The position numbers and the translations under genes are program-made. This document shows positions 16,517 to 28,991 of a stretch of 64,000 nt of DNA, in pieces (the first letter of the stretch is position 1; every line of letters starts with the position of its first letter). Origin of the DNA: Halomonas rhizosphaerae (GTDB taxonomy: Bacteria; Pseudomonadota; Gammaproteobacteria; Pseudomonadales; Halomonadaceae); contig NZ_JASCQP010000045.1 of the NCBI RefSeq assembly GCF_030010555.1, positions 62,001 to 126,000 on the forward strand. The letters run 5' to 3'. The notes under the pieces are model-generated. The model made no database searches. It had not been told where the DNA came from and saw only the letters and a program-made list of their open reading frames with translations.

Positions 16517-18115
16517 TCAGCCGAACTGGTTCATGGTGTTGTCCTTGCCGCCGGCCTTGAGTGCCGCCTCGCCGTGGAAGAACTCCTTGTGGTCGTCACC
16601 GATGTTGGAGCCCGCCATGTCCTGGTGCTTGACGGTGGCGATGCCCTCGCGGATCTCCTTGCGCTGCACCCCGGCCACATAGGCCAGCATGCCCTCGTCG
16701 CCGAAGTAGCCCTTGGCCAGGTTGTCGGTGGAGAGGGCCGCGGTGTGGTAGGTCGGCAGGGTGATCAGGTGGTGGAAGATGCCGGCCTCGCGGGCGGCGT
16801 CGCGCTGGAAGTTGCGGGTCCACTCGTCGGCCAGCCGGCCGAGTTCGGTGTCGTCGTAGTCGGCACTCATCAGGTTGTTGCGGTCGTAGGCGGAGACGTC
16901 CTTGCCTTCCTGCTCCCAGGCATCGAACACCTGCTGGCGGAAGTTCAGGGTCCAGTTGAAGGACGGGCTGTTGTTGTAGACCAGCTTGGCGTCCGGGCAG
17001 ACCTCGCGGATGCGGTTGACCATCCCGGCGATCTGGCCGACGTGGGGCTTCTCGGTCTCGATCCACAGCAGGTCGGCACCGTTCTGCAGGCTGGTGATGC
17101 AGTCCAGCACCACCCGATCCTCGCCGGTGCCCGGCTTGAACTCGTAGAGGCCGGAGGCCAGGCGCTTGGGCTTGACCAGCTTGCCGTCCTGCTTGATCAC
17201 CACGTCGCCGTTGTTGATATCGGAGGCCGAGGCGATCTCGTCGCCGTCGAGGAAGCTGTTGTACTGGTCGCCGAGGTCGCCCGGTTCGTTGGTCACGGCG
17301 ATCTTCTGGGTCAGGCCGGCGCCCAGGGAGTCGGTGCGGGCCACGATCACGCCGTCATCCACGCCCAGTTCCAGGAAGGCATAGCGCACGGCGTTGATCT
17401 TGGCGATGAAGTCCTCGTGGGGCACCGTGACCTTGCCGGCCTGGTGGCCGCACTGCTTCTCGTCGGAGACCTGGTTCTCGATCTGGATGCAGCAGGCGCC
17501 GGCCTCGATCATCTTCTTGGCCAGCAGGTAGGTGGCCTCGGCGTTGCCGAACCCGGCATCGATGTCGGCGATGATCGGCACCACGTGCGTCTCGAAGCCG
17601 TCGATCTTCGCCATGGCCTCGTCGGCCTTTGCCTGGTCACCGGCCTTCCTGGCTTCGTCCAGGTCGCGGAAGAGATGGTTGAGCTCCCAGGCATCGGCCT
17701 GGCGCAGGAAGGTGTAGAGCTCCTCGATCAGGCCCGGCACGGTGGTCTTCTCGTGCATGGACTGGTCGGGCAGGGGGCCGAACTCGGAGCGCAGGGCGGC
17801 GACCATCCAGCCGGAGAGGTAGAGATAGGAGCGCTTGGTGGTGCCGAAGTGCTTCTTGATGGATATCATCTTCTGCTGGCCGATGAAGCCGTGCCAGCAG
17901 CCCAGCGACTGGGTGTACTGCGAGGTGTCGGCGTCATAGGCCGCCATGTCCTCGCGCATGATCCTGGCGGTGTAGCGGGCGATGTCCAGGCCGGTCTGGA
18001 AGCGGTTCTGCACGCGCATGCGGGCGGCATGCTCGGGGTTGATGTTGTCCCACTTGCCCTGCTGGGCTTCACGCAGTTGAGCCAGAGCCTTGAGTTCGTC
18101 TTTGAATGTCGTCAT
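16517..18115 (-). CDS. aceA: Isocitrate lyase
   Basis: This 532-residue enzyme splits isocitrate into glyoxylate and succinate, the first step of the glyoxylate bypass. It belongs to the longer class of about 530 residues found in Pseudomonas and Acinetobacter rather than the 434-residue E. coli type. The active-site block is SDEKQCGHQAGKVTVPHEDF (Cys222, His224) with IIADIDAGFGNAEATYLL, IVARTDSLGA, WIETEKPHV and YNNSPSFNW. The ATG at 18115 has an AAGGAT ribosome site. The frame stays open far upstream but is not coding there, because a promoter lies in it. It is monocistronic with its own terminator. No malate synthase gene lies in this window. Confidence 0.96.
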   Translation of the reverse strand: MTTFKDELKALAQLREAQQGKWDNINPEHAARMRVQNRFQTGLDIARYTARIMREDMAAYDADTSQYTQSLGCWHGFIGQQKMISIKKHFGTTKRSYLYLSGWMVAALRSEFGPLPDQSMHEKTTVPGLIEELYTFLRQADAWELNHLFRDLDEARKAGDQAKADEAMAKIDGFETHVVPIIADIDAGFGNAEATYLLAKKMIEAGACCIQIENQVSDEKQCGHQAGKVTVPHEDFIAKINAVRYAFLELGVDDGVIVARTDSLGAGLTQKIAVTNEPGDLGDQYNSFLDGDEIASASDINNGDVVIKQDGKLVKPKRLASGLYEFKPGTGEDRVVLDCITSLQNGADLLWIETEKPHVGQIAGMVNRIREVCPDAKLVYNNSPSFNWTLNFRQQVFDAWEQEGKDVSAYDRNNLMSADYDDTELGRLADEWTRNFQRDAAREAGIFHHLITLPTYHTAALSTDNLAKGYFGDEGMLAYVAGVQRKEIREGIATVKHQDMAGSNIGDDHKEFFHGEAALKAGGKDNTMNQFG

Positions 18116-18217
18116 GGGGCCATCCTTCGGGTCAGGAGTGGAATCTCGTGATCGCGATGTCGGAAAAGAACCGGTGTCGCGGCCGCTGGAGTCGCCTGCT
18201 GCATCATTCGGCAATGC

Positions 18218-18246
18218 CTTATGCTGCACCTGCGAAGTACTGTCAG
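18218..18246 (-). promoter_or_regulatory. Candidate sigma70 promoter of aceA
   Basis: On the minus strand a CTGACA -35 (18241-18246) is separated by exactly 17 bases from a CATAAG -10 (18218-18223). Transcription would begin near 18211 and leave a leader of about 95 bases before the aceA ATG. Confidence 0.5.
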
Positions 18247-18431
18247 GGTCGACCAGATGCCGGGGCTTGTCTCTACGGCCTTGGTCGAACCCTGGGGAGG
18301 GTATGCCAGCCGATCTGCCTGATCCTGTCGGTCGCCAGGCAAACAGCCGTTTTACCCTCGCCATGTGAGCCACTATGGCCCCTGGTGACGGGCTTCAGCA
18401 ATTGACCCTTGGGGGGAGAGGGCGTTGTAGC

Positions 18432-18474
18432 TCGACTACAGGATGGGGCGGCGAGCGGCCTTTCCTGTAGTCGA
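18432..18474. repeat. 12-bp inverted repeat downstream of the GNAT gene
   Basis: TCGACTACAGGA (18432-18443) is the exact reverse complement of TCCTGTAGTCGA (18463-18474), with a 19-base GC-rich loop. A second small palindrome, TGTAG-CTCGA-CTACA, overlaps the left arm. No T-run follows on the minus strand, so it is a poor terminator. A REP-like repeat or a regulator site is possible. Confidence 0.5.
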
Positions 18475-18504
18475 ATTTCCTCGGGGAGGGAGGGGAGGCG
18501 CGAC

Positions 18505-18936
18505 TCAAGCGTCCAGGTCGAGGCACATATTGCGATGCGGAATGCCCGCGTCGAGGAACTCGTCACCGAAGGCCACGAACCCCAGGTGCTCGTAGAACGC
18601 CAGGGCGTGGGTCTGGGCGGCGAGTTCCACCCTGGCATGGCCATCGCGGCGGGCGGCCTCGATGGCGGCCCGCATCAGGGCCGCACCGATGCCCAGGCCG
18701 CGGGCCTGGGCGAGCACGGCCACCCGTCCGATATGGGCATCGGGCAGCAGCCGGGCGGTGCCCAGCGGGAGGTTGTCGTGCAGGGCCAGGAAGTGGCGGC
18801 ACTCGGGATCGCGGCCGTCCCACTCCTCCTCCTGCGGCACTCGCTGCTCCTCGATGAACACGAGCCGGCGAATCGCCGAGGCGGCCTCGCCGAGTGCCGA
18901 CCAGTCCCCTTCGCATATCTCGATGGAGGTATCCAT
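18505..18936 (-). CDS. GNAT family N-acetyltransferase
   Basis: This 143-residue single-domain acetyltransferase is of the YjcF/ElaA-like type. The IRRLVFIEEQRVPQEEEWDGRDPE block forms the substrate side. HIGRVAVLAQARGLGIGAALM is motif A, in which Q-A-R-G-L-G-I-G binds acetyl-CoA pyrophosphate. ALAFYEHLGFVAFGDEFLDAGIPHRNM is motif B with the usual aromatic residue. The ATG at 18936 has a GGAGGAG ribosome site, located inside the end of roxA. Only four bases separate it from the roxA stop, so translation is probably coupled. The acceptor is unknown. Confidence 0.88.
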   Translation of the reverse strand: MDTSIEICEGDWSALGEAASAIRRLVFIEEQRVPQEEEWDGRDPECRHFLALHDNLPLGTARLLPDAHIGRVAVLAQARGLGIGAALMRAAIEAARRDGHARVELAAQTHALAFYEHLGFVAFGDEFLDAGIPHRNMCLDLDA

Positions 18937-18940
18937 GGGC

Positions 18941-22167
<3,227 letters not shown>

Positions 22168-22168
<1 letters not shown>

Positions 22169-23277
22169 CAGGCAGGCTCCGTGGCGTTCCAGGTCTCGCG
22201 GATCACCCCGCCGCCGAGGCAGATCTCACCATCGTAAAGGACCAGCGACTGACCGGGGGTGACGGCGCGCTGGGGCTCATCGAAGCGTACCGCCACCCCG
22301 CCATCCTCCCGCGTGTGGAAAGTACAGGGCACGTCGGCCTGCCGGTAGCGGGTCTTGGCGGTGTAGCGGCCCTCGGCGGCCGGAGGCGTGCCGGCCACCC
22401 AGTCCATGGCCTCGGTGGCCAGCGCATCGGTATAGAGCAGCGGGTGATGCTTGCCCTGCACGGCGACGAGCACGTTGCGCTCGAGGTCCTTGGCGGCGAC
22501 GTACCAGGGCGCGTCCGGATGGTTGGCGAGCCCGCCGATGCCGAGCCCCTGACGCTGGCCGAGGGTGTAATACATCAGCCCCATGTGCTCGCCGATCACC
22601 TCGCCCTCGGGGGTCTCGATCACGCCGGGCTGGGCGGGCAGGTACTGCTTGAGGAAGTCGCGGAAGCGGCGCTCGCCGATGAAGCAGATGCCCGTCGAGT
22701 CCTTCTTGCGCGCGGTGACCAGGTCATGGCGCTCCGCGATGGCGCGCACCTCGGGCTTCTCCAGCTCGCCCACCGGGAAGAGCGTGCGGGCGATGGCGGT
22801 CTCGGGGACGGCATGCAGGAAATAGCTCTGGTCCTTGTTGGGATCGAGCCCCTTGAGCAGGCGTGCGTGGCCGTCGCGAACGGCGCCACGGACGTAGTGG
22901 CCGGTGGCGATCTTCTCGGCACCCAGCATCTCGGCGTACTCCAGGAACACCTTGAACTTGATCTCGCGGTTGCAGAGGATGTCCGGGTTCGGTGTGCGCC
23001 CGGCCTGGTACTCGGCCAGGAAGTGTTCGAAGACGTTGTCCCAGTACTCGGCGGCGAAGTTGGCGGTGTGCAGCCGGATGCCGAGCTTCTCGCACACGGC
23101 CTCGGCATCGGCCAGGTCGGCCTTGGCGGTGCAGTACTCGGTGCCGTCGTCCTCGTCCCAGTTCTTCATGAACAGGCCTTCGACGTCGAAGCCCTGCTCC
23201 AGCAGCAGCAGGGCAGACACGGAGGAGTCGACGCCGCCGGACATGCCGACGATCACCTTGCCTGTGGTGGCGGTCAT
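22168..23277 (-). CDS. mnmA: tRNA-specific 2-thiouridylase MnmA
   Basis: This 369-residue enzyme puts sulfur on C2 of wobble uridine 34 in tRNA-Glu, -Gln and -Lys. The PP-loop SGGVDSSV (residues 13-20) binds ATP. Cys102 in [11 protein letters not shown] and Cys198 in [11 protein letters not shown] are the catalytic pair that carries the persulfide. [14 protein letters not shown] and the C-terminal beta-barrel ([18 protein letters not shown]) are typical. It heads the mnmA-hflD-purB-roxA-GNAT run. Its tRNA-Glu(UUC) substrate is encoded by three genes in this same window. A repeat element lies just upstream. Confidence 0.97.
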
Positions 23278-23330
23278 GGGCGCTCTCGAATCGGGTATGG
23301 CTCAAATGGGCGGGGATTATACATGATACG

Positions 23331-23437
23331 AGCGCCGAGCCGCCAAGTTCCAAGGAGCAAGGGGGCTCGTTACTTTCTACTTGAGCCTTGGCTTGGCAGC
23401 TTGGCAGCTTGGCAGCTCAGCCGCTCAGCCGCTCAGC
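23331..23437. repeat. Compound intergenic repeat, copy 1
   Basis: AGCGCCGAGCCGCCAAG occupies 23331-23347. Five tandem 8-base units run from 23392: CTTGGCAG three times, then CTCAGCCG twice, then a partial unit. GCCGCCAAG at one side and CTTGGCAG at the other lie in inverted orientation. The last units overlap the nudJ stop codon (23433-23435). A second copy of the arrangement lies at 37367-37548. Confidence 0.8.
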
Positions 23438-23882
23438 GCTCGTGGATCACGTCCATGGGATAGAAGCGGCTCGCCAGGGCATCGCGGACGCGCCGCATCA
23501 CCAGCGGGCTGCGCAGGCGGCCTTCCCGGTCCAGCGCCTCGAGCTCGTCGAGGGTCAGCCAGTGCACGGCGAGGATGGCCGGGTCCAGCTCGTTGCCCAG
23601 GTGGGCCAGCGCCATGCCGAAGAAGCCGTGGCTGTGGAAGGTCAGGCCATCCGGTGTGCGGTAGACGTACATGCCCAGGTAGTCGGTGATGCCTACCTGC
23701 CAGGCGGTCTCTTCGCGCAGCTCGCGAAGGGCCGCCTCCTGGATGCGCTCGCCGGGCTCCAGGTGGCCAGCGGGCTGGTTGAAGAGGGTCTCGGGCCCGC
23801 CACGGTCCTCCTCCACCATCAGGAAGCGCCCGGCCCGCTCCACCACGGTGGCCACGCTGATATAGGGCTGCCAGCGGCTCAT
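23433..23882 (-). CDS. nudJ: Nudix hydrolase, phosphatase NudJ
   Basis: This 149-residue Nudix enzyme is NudJ-like. In E. coli NudJ removes phosphate from hydroxymethylpyrimidine pyrophosphate, thiamin pyrophosphate and nucleoside di- and triphosphates. The Nudix box GHLEPGERIQEAALRELREET (from about residue 40) fits G-x5-E-x7-R-E-U-x-E-E apart from the last hydrophobic positions. The N-terminal WQPYISVATVVERAGRFLMVEE and C-terminal FYPMDVIHER are typical. The ATG at 23882 overlaps the rluE stop by four bases. Its stop codon lies inside an octamer repeat. It is placed between rluE and mnmA as in E. coli. Confidence 0.92.
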   Translation of the reverse strand: MSRWQPYISVATVVERAGRFLMVEEDRGGPETLFNQPAGHLEPGERIQEAALRELREETAWQVGITDYLGMYVYRTPDGLTFHSHGFFGMALAHLGNELDPAILAVHWLTLDELEALDREGRLRSPLVMRRVRDALASRFYPMDVIHER

Positions 23883-24490
23883 CGTCGGCCTCCTGTTGCT
23901 CGGCCCCGACGAGCGCCTGCCGGCGGCCTGCGCGGGGCGTGAAGGGTCTCCCGTCGCCACTGCCCGGGGGCCAGGCCGTCGAGGCGCCAGGGGCCGATGG
24001 CCACCCGGACCAGCCTCAGGGTGGGATGGCCGACATGGGCGGTCATGCGGCGGACCTGGCGATTGCGGCCCTCGGTGATCGTCAGCTCCAGCCAGGTGGT
24101 GCGCGGGTGGCGTCGCGTGTCCAGGGGCGGGTCGCGTTCGGGCAGCCCGCTCTCGGCCAGGCGCCGCACCTTCGCGGGCCGGGTCCTGCCGTCCTTGAGC
24201 ATGACGCCGTCGCGCAGTGCCTGCAGGGCGGCCTCGTCGGGCTCACCCTCTACCTGCACGCGGTAGGACTTGGGCTGCTTGTGGCGGGGGTCGCTGATGC
24301 GATGGATCAGCTCGCCGTCGTCGCTGAGCAGCAGCAGCCCCTCGGACTCATGGTCGAGTCGACCCGCCGGGTAGATGCCGGGCACATCGATGACCTCGGC
24401 CAGGGTCGCGCGGCGCTCCGATTCGTCGACACGACGGTCGGTGAACTGGGAGAGCATGCGGTAGGGCTTGTGCAGCAGGTAAAGGTTCAT
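23879..24490 (-). CDS. rluE: 23S rRNA pseudouridine synthase RluE
   Basis: This 203-residue RsuA-family pseudouridine synthase probably modifies U2457 of 23S rRNA. It starts directly with the catalytic fold (MNLYLLHKPYRMLSQFTDR) and lacks an S4 domain, as RluE does. The catalytic aspartate is Asp46 in YPAGRLDHESEGLLLL. The KSYRVQVEGEPDEAALQALRDGV and TEGRNRQVRRMTAHVGHPTLRLVRVAIG blocks are conserved. An Arg/Gly/Pro-rich tail of about 20 residues follows. It is co-transcribed with nudJ through an ATGA overlap and separated from the upstream isocitrate dehydrogenase gene by two hairpins. Confidence 0.93.
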   Translation of the reverse strand: MNLYLLHKPYRMLSQFTDRRVDESERRATLAEVIDVPGIYPAGRLDHESEGLLLLSDDGELIHRISDPRHKQPKSYRVQVEGEPDEAALQALRDGVMLKDGRTRPAKVRRLAESGLPERDPPLDTRRHPRTTWLELTITEGRNRQVRRMTAHVGHPTLRLVRVAIGPWRLDGLAPGQWRRETLHAPRRPPAGARRGRATGGRR

Positions 24491-24550
24491 CGTGTCCTTC
24501 CACTATACCGAGTACCTGACGTCAATCAACGCCCGATGCCATAACGCAAC

Positions 24551-24605
24551 GGCTCCCTCCGCCAAGGGCGGACGGGAGCCGGAAGGGCCGCCCGAAGAGG
24601 GCGGC
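24551..24605 (-). terminator. Tandem hairpins terminating the monomeric isocitrate dehydrogenase gene
   Basis: Two adjacent stem-loops lie within 75 bases of the stop codon. GCCGCCC-GAAGA-GGGCGGC is at 24587-24605. GGCTCCC/GGGAGCC, extended by TCCGCC/GGCGGA with one bulge, is at 24551-24580. No long T-run follows, so partial read-through into rluE is possible. Confidence 0.6.
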
Positions 24606-24625
24606 AGGTCGCCTCGGGCGATACG

Positions 24626-26863
24626 TCAGTCCTGGGCGACCAGGGCCAGGGCGTCGTTCAGGGTCTTGCTGGGACGCATGACGGCACGGGCCAGCTCAGG
24701 GTCTGCATGGTAGTACCCCCCGATGTCCACCGGGTGCCCCTGCACACCGTTCAGCTCCTCGAGAATGATCGCCTCGTTGGCCGTCAGCGTCTCGGCCAGG
24801 CGGGTGAAGAGTCGCTTGAGTTCGGTATCCTCGTCCTGGGCGGCCAGCGCCTGGGCCCAATAGAGGGCGAGGTAGAAGTGGCTGCCGCGGTTGTCCAGCT
24901 CTCCCGCCTTGCGGGAGGGCGATCTGTTGTGCTCGAGGAACTCACCGGTGGCCTTGTCCAGCGCCTCGGCCAGCAGGGTCGCGCGGGCGTTGCCGAACCG
25001 CTTGGCGAGATGCTCCAGGGAGGCTCCCATGGCGAGGAACTCGCCGAGGCTGTCCCAGCGCAGGTGGTTCTCCTCGAGGAGCTGCTGGACGTGCTTGGGG
25101 GCTGAGCCGCCGGCCCCGGTCTCGAACATGCCGCCACCGGCCATCAGGGGCACGATGGAGAGCATCTTGGCGCTGGTGCCCAGCTCCAGGATCGGAAACA
25201 GGTCGGTGAGGTAGTCGCGCAGGATGTTGCCGGTCACCGAGATGGTGTCGAGGCCGCGGACCACGCGCTCGAGGGTGTAGCGCATCGCCCGGACCTGGGA
25301 CATGATCTGGATGTCGAGCCCGTCGGTGTCGTGCTCCTCGAGGTAGGCCCTGACCTTCTTGATCAGTTCGTTCTCGTGCGGGCGGTAGGGGTCGAGCCAG
25401 AACACGGCCGGCATGCCGGAGTCGCGGCAGCGCTCCACCGCCAGCTTCACCCAGTCGCGGATCGGCGCATCCTTGACCTGGCACATCCGCCAGATATCGC
25501 CCTCCTCGACGGTCTGGGAGAGCAGCACCTCGCCGGTCTCCAGGTCGGTGATGTTGGCGACACCGTCCTCCGGGGCCTCGAAGGTCTTGTCGTGGGAGCC
25601 ATACTCCTCGGCCTTCTGGGCCATCAGGCCGACGTTGGGCACGGTGCCCATGGTGGCCGGGTCGAAGGCACCATTCCATTTGCAGAAGTTGATCATCTCC
25701 TGGTAAATGCGCGCGAAGGTCGACTCCGGCATCACCGCCTTGACGTCCTTGAGGCGGCCGTCGGCGCCGTACATCTTGCCGCCGGCACGAATCATGGCGG
25801 GCATCGAGGCGTCCACGATCACATCGCTGGGCGAGTGAAAGTTGGTGATGCCGCGCGCCGAGTCCACCATGGCCAGTTCCGGCCGCTGGTCGTGGCAGGC
25901 GTGCAGGTCGCGGATGACCTCCTCGCGCTGGGTCTCGGGCAGCGTGTCGATCTTCTCGTACAGGTTCGCCATGCCGTTGTTGACGTCGACGCCCAACTCA
26001 TCGAACAGCGCGCCGTGCTTCTCGAAGGCGTCCTTGTAGAAGATCTTCACGCAGTGGCCGAACACGATGGGGTGCGAGACCTTCATCATGGTCGCCTTGA
26101 CGTGCAGGGAGAACATCACGCCGGTCTTGCGCGCATCCTCGATTTCCCGCTCGTAGAACTCGAGCAGTGCCTTCTTGCTCATGAACATGCTGTCGATGAC
26201 CTCGCCTTCCTGCAGCGAGATATCGGGCTTGAGCACGTGTGCCTGGCCGCTCTTGGTGATCAGTTCCATCTTCACCTTGCGGGCGCGATCCAGGGTCATC
26301 GACTTCTCGCCGTGGTAGAAGTCGCCGCCGTGCATGTGAGAGACGTGGCTGCGCGAGGCCTGGCTCCACTCGCCCATGTGATGCGGGTACTTTCGGGCAT
26401 AGGCCTTGACGGCCTTGGGCGCACGGCGGTCGGAGTTCCCTTCACGCAGCACCGGGTTGACGGCACTCCCCCTGACCTTGTCGTAGCGGGCCCGGATGTC
26501 CGTCTCTTCGTCGCTCTTTGGCTCGTACGGGTAGTCCGGCAGGGGATAGCCCTGTCCCTGCAGTTCCTTTATGGCCTCATGAAGCTGCGGCATGGAAGCG
26601 CTGATGTTGGGCAGCTTGATGATGTTGGCTTCCGGCGTCTTGGCCAAGGCGCCCAGTTCGGCCAGGTGATCCTCGACACGCTGGTCCTTTGCCAGGTAGT
26701 CGGGAAACTGCGAGAGAATCCGTGCCGCCAGGGAGATGTCGCGAGTTTCCACGTCGATACCGGCAGCATCGGTGAAGGCGTCGATGATCGGTAACAGCGA
26801 GTGGGTCGCCAGCGCAGGCGCCTCGTCGGTAAAGGTGTAGATAATCTTCGGCGTGTGGGGCAT
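24626..26863 (-). CDS. idh: Isocitrate dehydrogenase (NADP+), monomeric type
   Basis: This 745-residue enzyme oxidatively decarboxylates isocitrate to 2-oxoglutarate with NADP+. It belongs to the large monomeric IDH-II family, unrelated in sequence to the E. coli Icd type. Hallmarks are the [16 protein letters not shown] start, [78 protein letters not shown] and the C-terminal [15 protein letters not shown]. Length matches the family (about 740). The start is back-to-back with the homodimeric icd gene, 177 bases apart. The two genes probably respond to different conditions, as known in Pseudomonas, Acinetobacter and Colwellia. Confidence 0.97.
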   Translation of the reverse strand: MPHTPKIIYTFTDEAPALATHSLLPIIDAFTDAAGIDVETRDISLAARILSQFPDYLAKDQRVEDHLAELGALAKTPEANIIKLPNISASMPQLHEAIKELQGQGYPLPDYPYEPKSDEETDIRARYDKVRGSAVNPVLREGNSDRRAPKAVKAYARKYPHHMGEWSQASRSHVSHMHGGDFYHGEKSMTLDRARKVKMELITKSGQAHVLKPDISLQEGEVIDSMFMSKKALLEFYEREIEDARKTGVMFSLHVKATMMKVSHPIVFGHCVKIFYKDAFEKHGALFDELGVDVNNGMANLYEKIDTLPETQREEVIRDLHACHDQRPELAMVDSARGITNFHSPSDVIVDASMPAMIRAGGKMYGADGRLKDVKAVMPESTFARIYQEMINFCKWNGAFDPATMGTVPNVGLMAQKAEEYGSHDKTFEAPEDGVANITDLETGEVLLSQTVEEGDIWRMCQVKDAPIRDWVKLAVERCRDSGMPAVFWLDPYRPHENELIKKVRAYLEEHDTDGLDIQIMSQVRAMRYTLERVVRGLDTISVTGNILRDYLTDLFPILELGTSAKMLSIVPLMAGGGMFETGAGGSAPKHVQQLLEENHLRWDSLGEFLAMGASLEHLAKRFGNARATLLAEALDKATGEFLEHNRSPSRKAGELDNRGSHFYLALYWAQALAAQDEDTELKRLFTRLAETLTANEAIILEELNGVQGHPVDIGGYYHADPELARAVMRPSKTLNDALALVAQD

Positions 26864-26974
26864 GGGGCGTGGATCTCTCTGGTCACTGCGGTGGCATGGA
26901 AGGGGGTGCCATGCGCGGGCGCCCCGGCGGATGTGATAAGCCTATCAAGATTGTCGACAAGTGTCCCGCGCAGC

Positions 26975-27003
26975 TTACCCCCGCTGGGGGGGAGTGGTAC
27001 ACT
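26975..27003 (+). promoter_or_regulatory. Candidate promoter of icd
   Basis: An extended -10 (TGG-TACACT, hexamer at 26998-27003) stands 17 bases after a weak TTACCC -35. Transcription would begin about 30 bases before the icd ATG. Confidence 0.45.
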
Positions 27004-27040
27004 CCGGGCTCCACTCAATAGACCAAAAGGGGAGTTCGCC

Positions 27041-28297
<1,257 letters not shown>

Positions 28298-28315
28298 GTC
28301 GCGACGCCGGACCCG

Positions 28316-28349
28316 GGGCCCCCGTCCGCCACCCGGCGGATGGGGGCCC
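28316..28349 (+). terminator. Rho-independent terminator of icd
   Basis: GGGCCCCC-G-TCCGCC pairs with GGCGGA-T-GGGGGCCC around an ACCC loop and is followed by TTTGCGTT. Confidence 0.85.
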
Positions 28350-28467
28350 TTTGCGTTAAGGCGTCCTGGTATCGAACCCAGGCGGTGAACCCTGCCGGCG
28401 CGGTGGCGTCCAATCACGGTTGAGATGATGGACGGCCTCCGGCTTGTCGAGATGGATAGTGGCTCTT

Positions 28468-28854
28468 ATGTTCAGTAGAGACGATGAGGTGGCGCGGCGA
28501 GTGACCACGGTGACCCCGGTGGGGGGCATGACACGGCCCCCGGGCCACGAGGAGGACGACGGCGATCTGGCGGTGCAGAATGCCGACCCGAAGGTGGCGC
28601 GTCCCCCCCTGTACAAGGTGGTGCTGCACAACGATGACTTCACTCCCATGGAGTTCGTGGTCGAGGTGCTGCAGACCTTCTTCCACATGGACAGCGAGAC
28701 CGCGGTGCAGGTGATGCTGACCGTGCACACCCGGGGAAAGGCCACCTGTGGCGTCTTCACCCGCGACATCGCGGAAACCAAAAGCCATCAGGTCAATCAA
28801 TATGCAAGAGAGTGTCAGCATCCGCTGCTGTGCGACATCGAGGCGGCTGACTGA
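28468..28854 (+). CDS. clpS: ClpS, N-degron adaptor of ClpAP
   Basis: This adaptor delivers proteins with N-terminal Leu, Phe, Trp or Tyr to ClpA. The core ([27 protein letters not shown], then [24 protein letters not shown] and the closing [17 protein letters not shown]) contains the Asn-Asp-Asp and His residues that grip the degron amino group. The N-terminal arm is long: starting at ATG 28468 gives 128 residues. Another ATG at 28528, preceded by a G-rich stretch, would give 108, closer to E. coli (106); the true start is open. clpA follows 137 bases downstream. Unlike Pseudomonas, no cold-shock gene cspD lies between icd and clpS. Confidence 0.95.
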   Translation: MFSRDDEVARRVTTVTPVGGMTRPPGHEEDDGDLAVQNADPKVARPPLYKVVLHNDDFTPMEFVVEVLQTFFHMDSETAVQVMLTVHTRGKATCGVFTRDIAETKSHQVNQYARECQHPLLCDIEAAD

Positions 28855-28991
28855 GCGGCATGGTCGAAGAGGGACAGTGACGGTCCTGCGTTGAAGGGAG
28901 ACTTGCAACGGCACCGTTTGTACCCGATGTTGATGATGCCGGACCATGAATGATCCGACACGAAGCCCTGGGCGGCGAGAAGGGGACTGCC

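Larger units (their letters stand above)
18116..18504. other. 389-bp non-coding gap upstream of aceA
   Basis: This gap between the GNAT gene and aceA holds a sigma70-like aceA promoter (18218-18246), a leader of about 95 bases, and a 12-bp inverted repeat (18432-18474) near the GNAT stop codon. I see no convincing gene in it: frames running through it have no ribosome site and atypical codon use. Confidence 0.6.

Noticed and set aside
18090..18405. Plus-strand small frames in the aceA upstream gap
   Set aside because: They lack ribosome sites, overlap the aceA promoter and leader, and have codon use unlike neighbouring genes.
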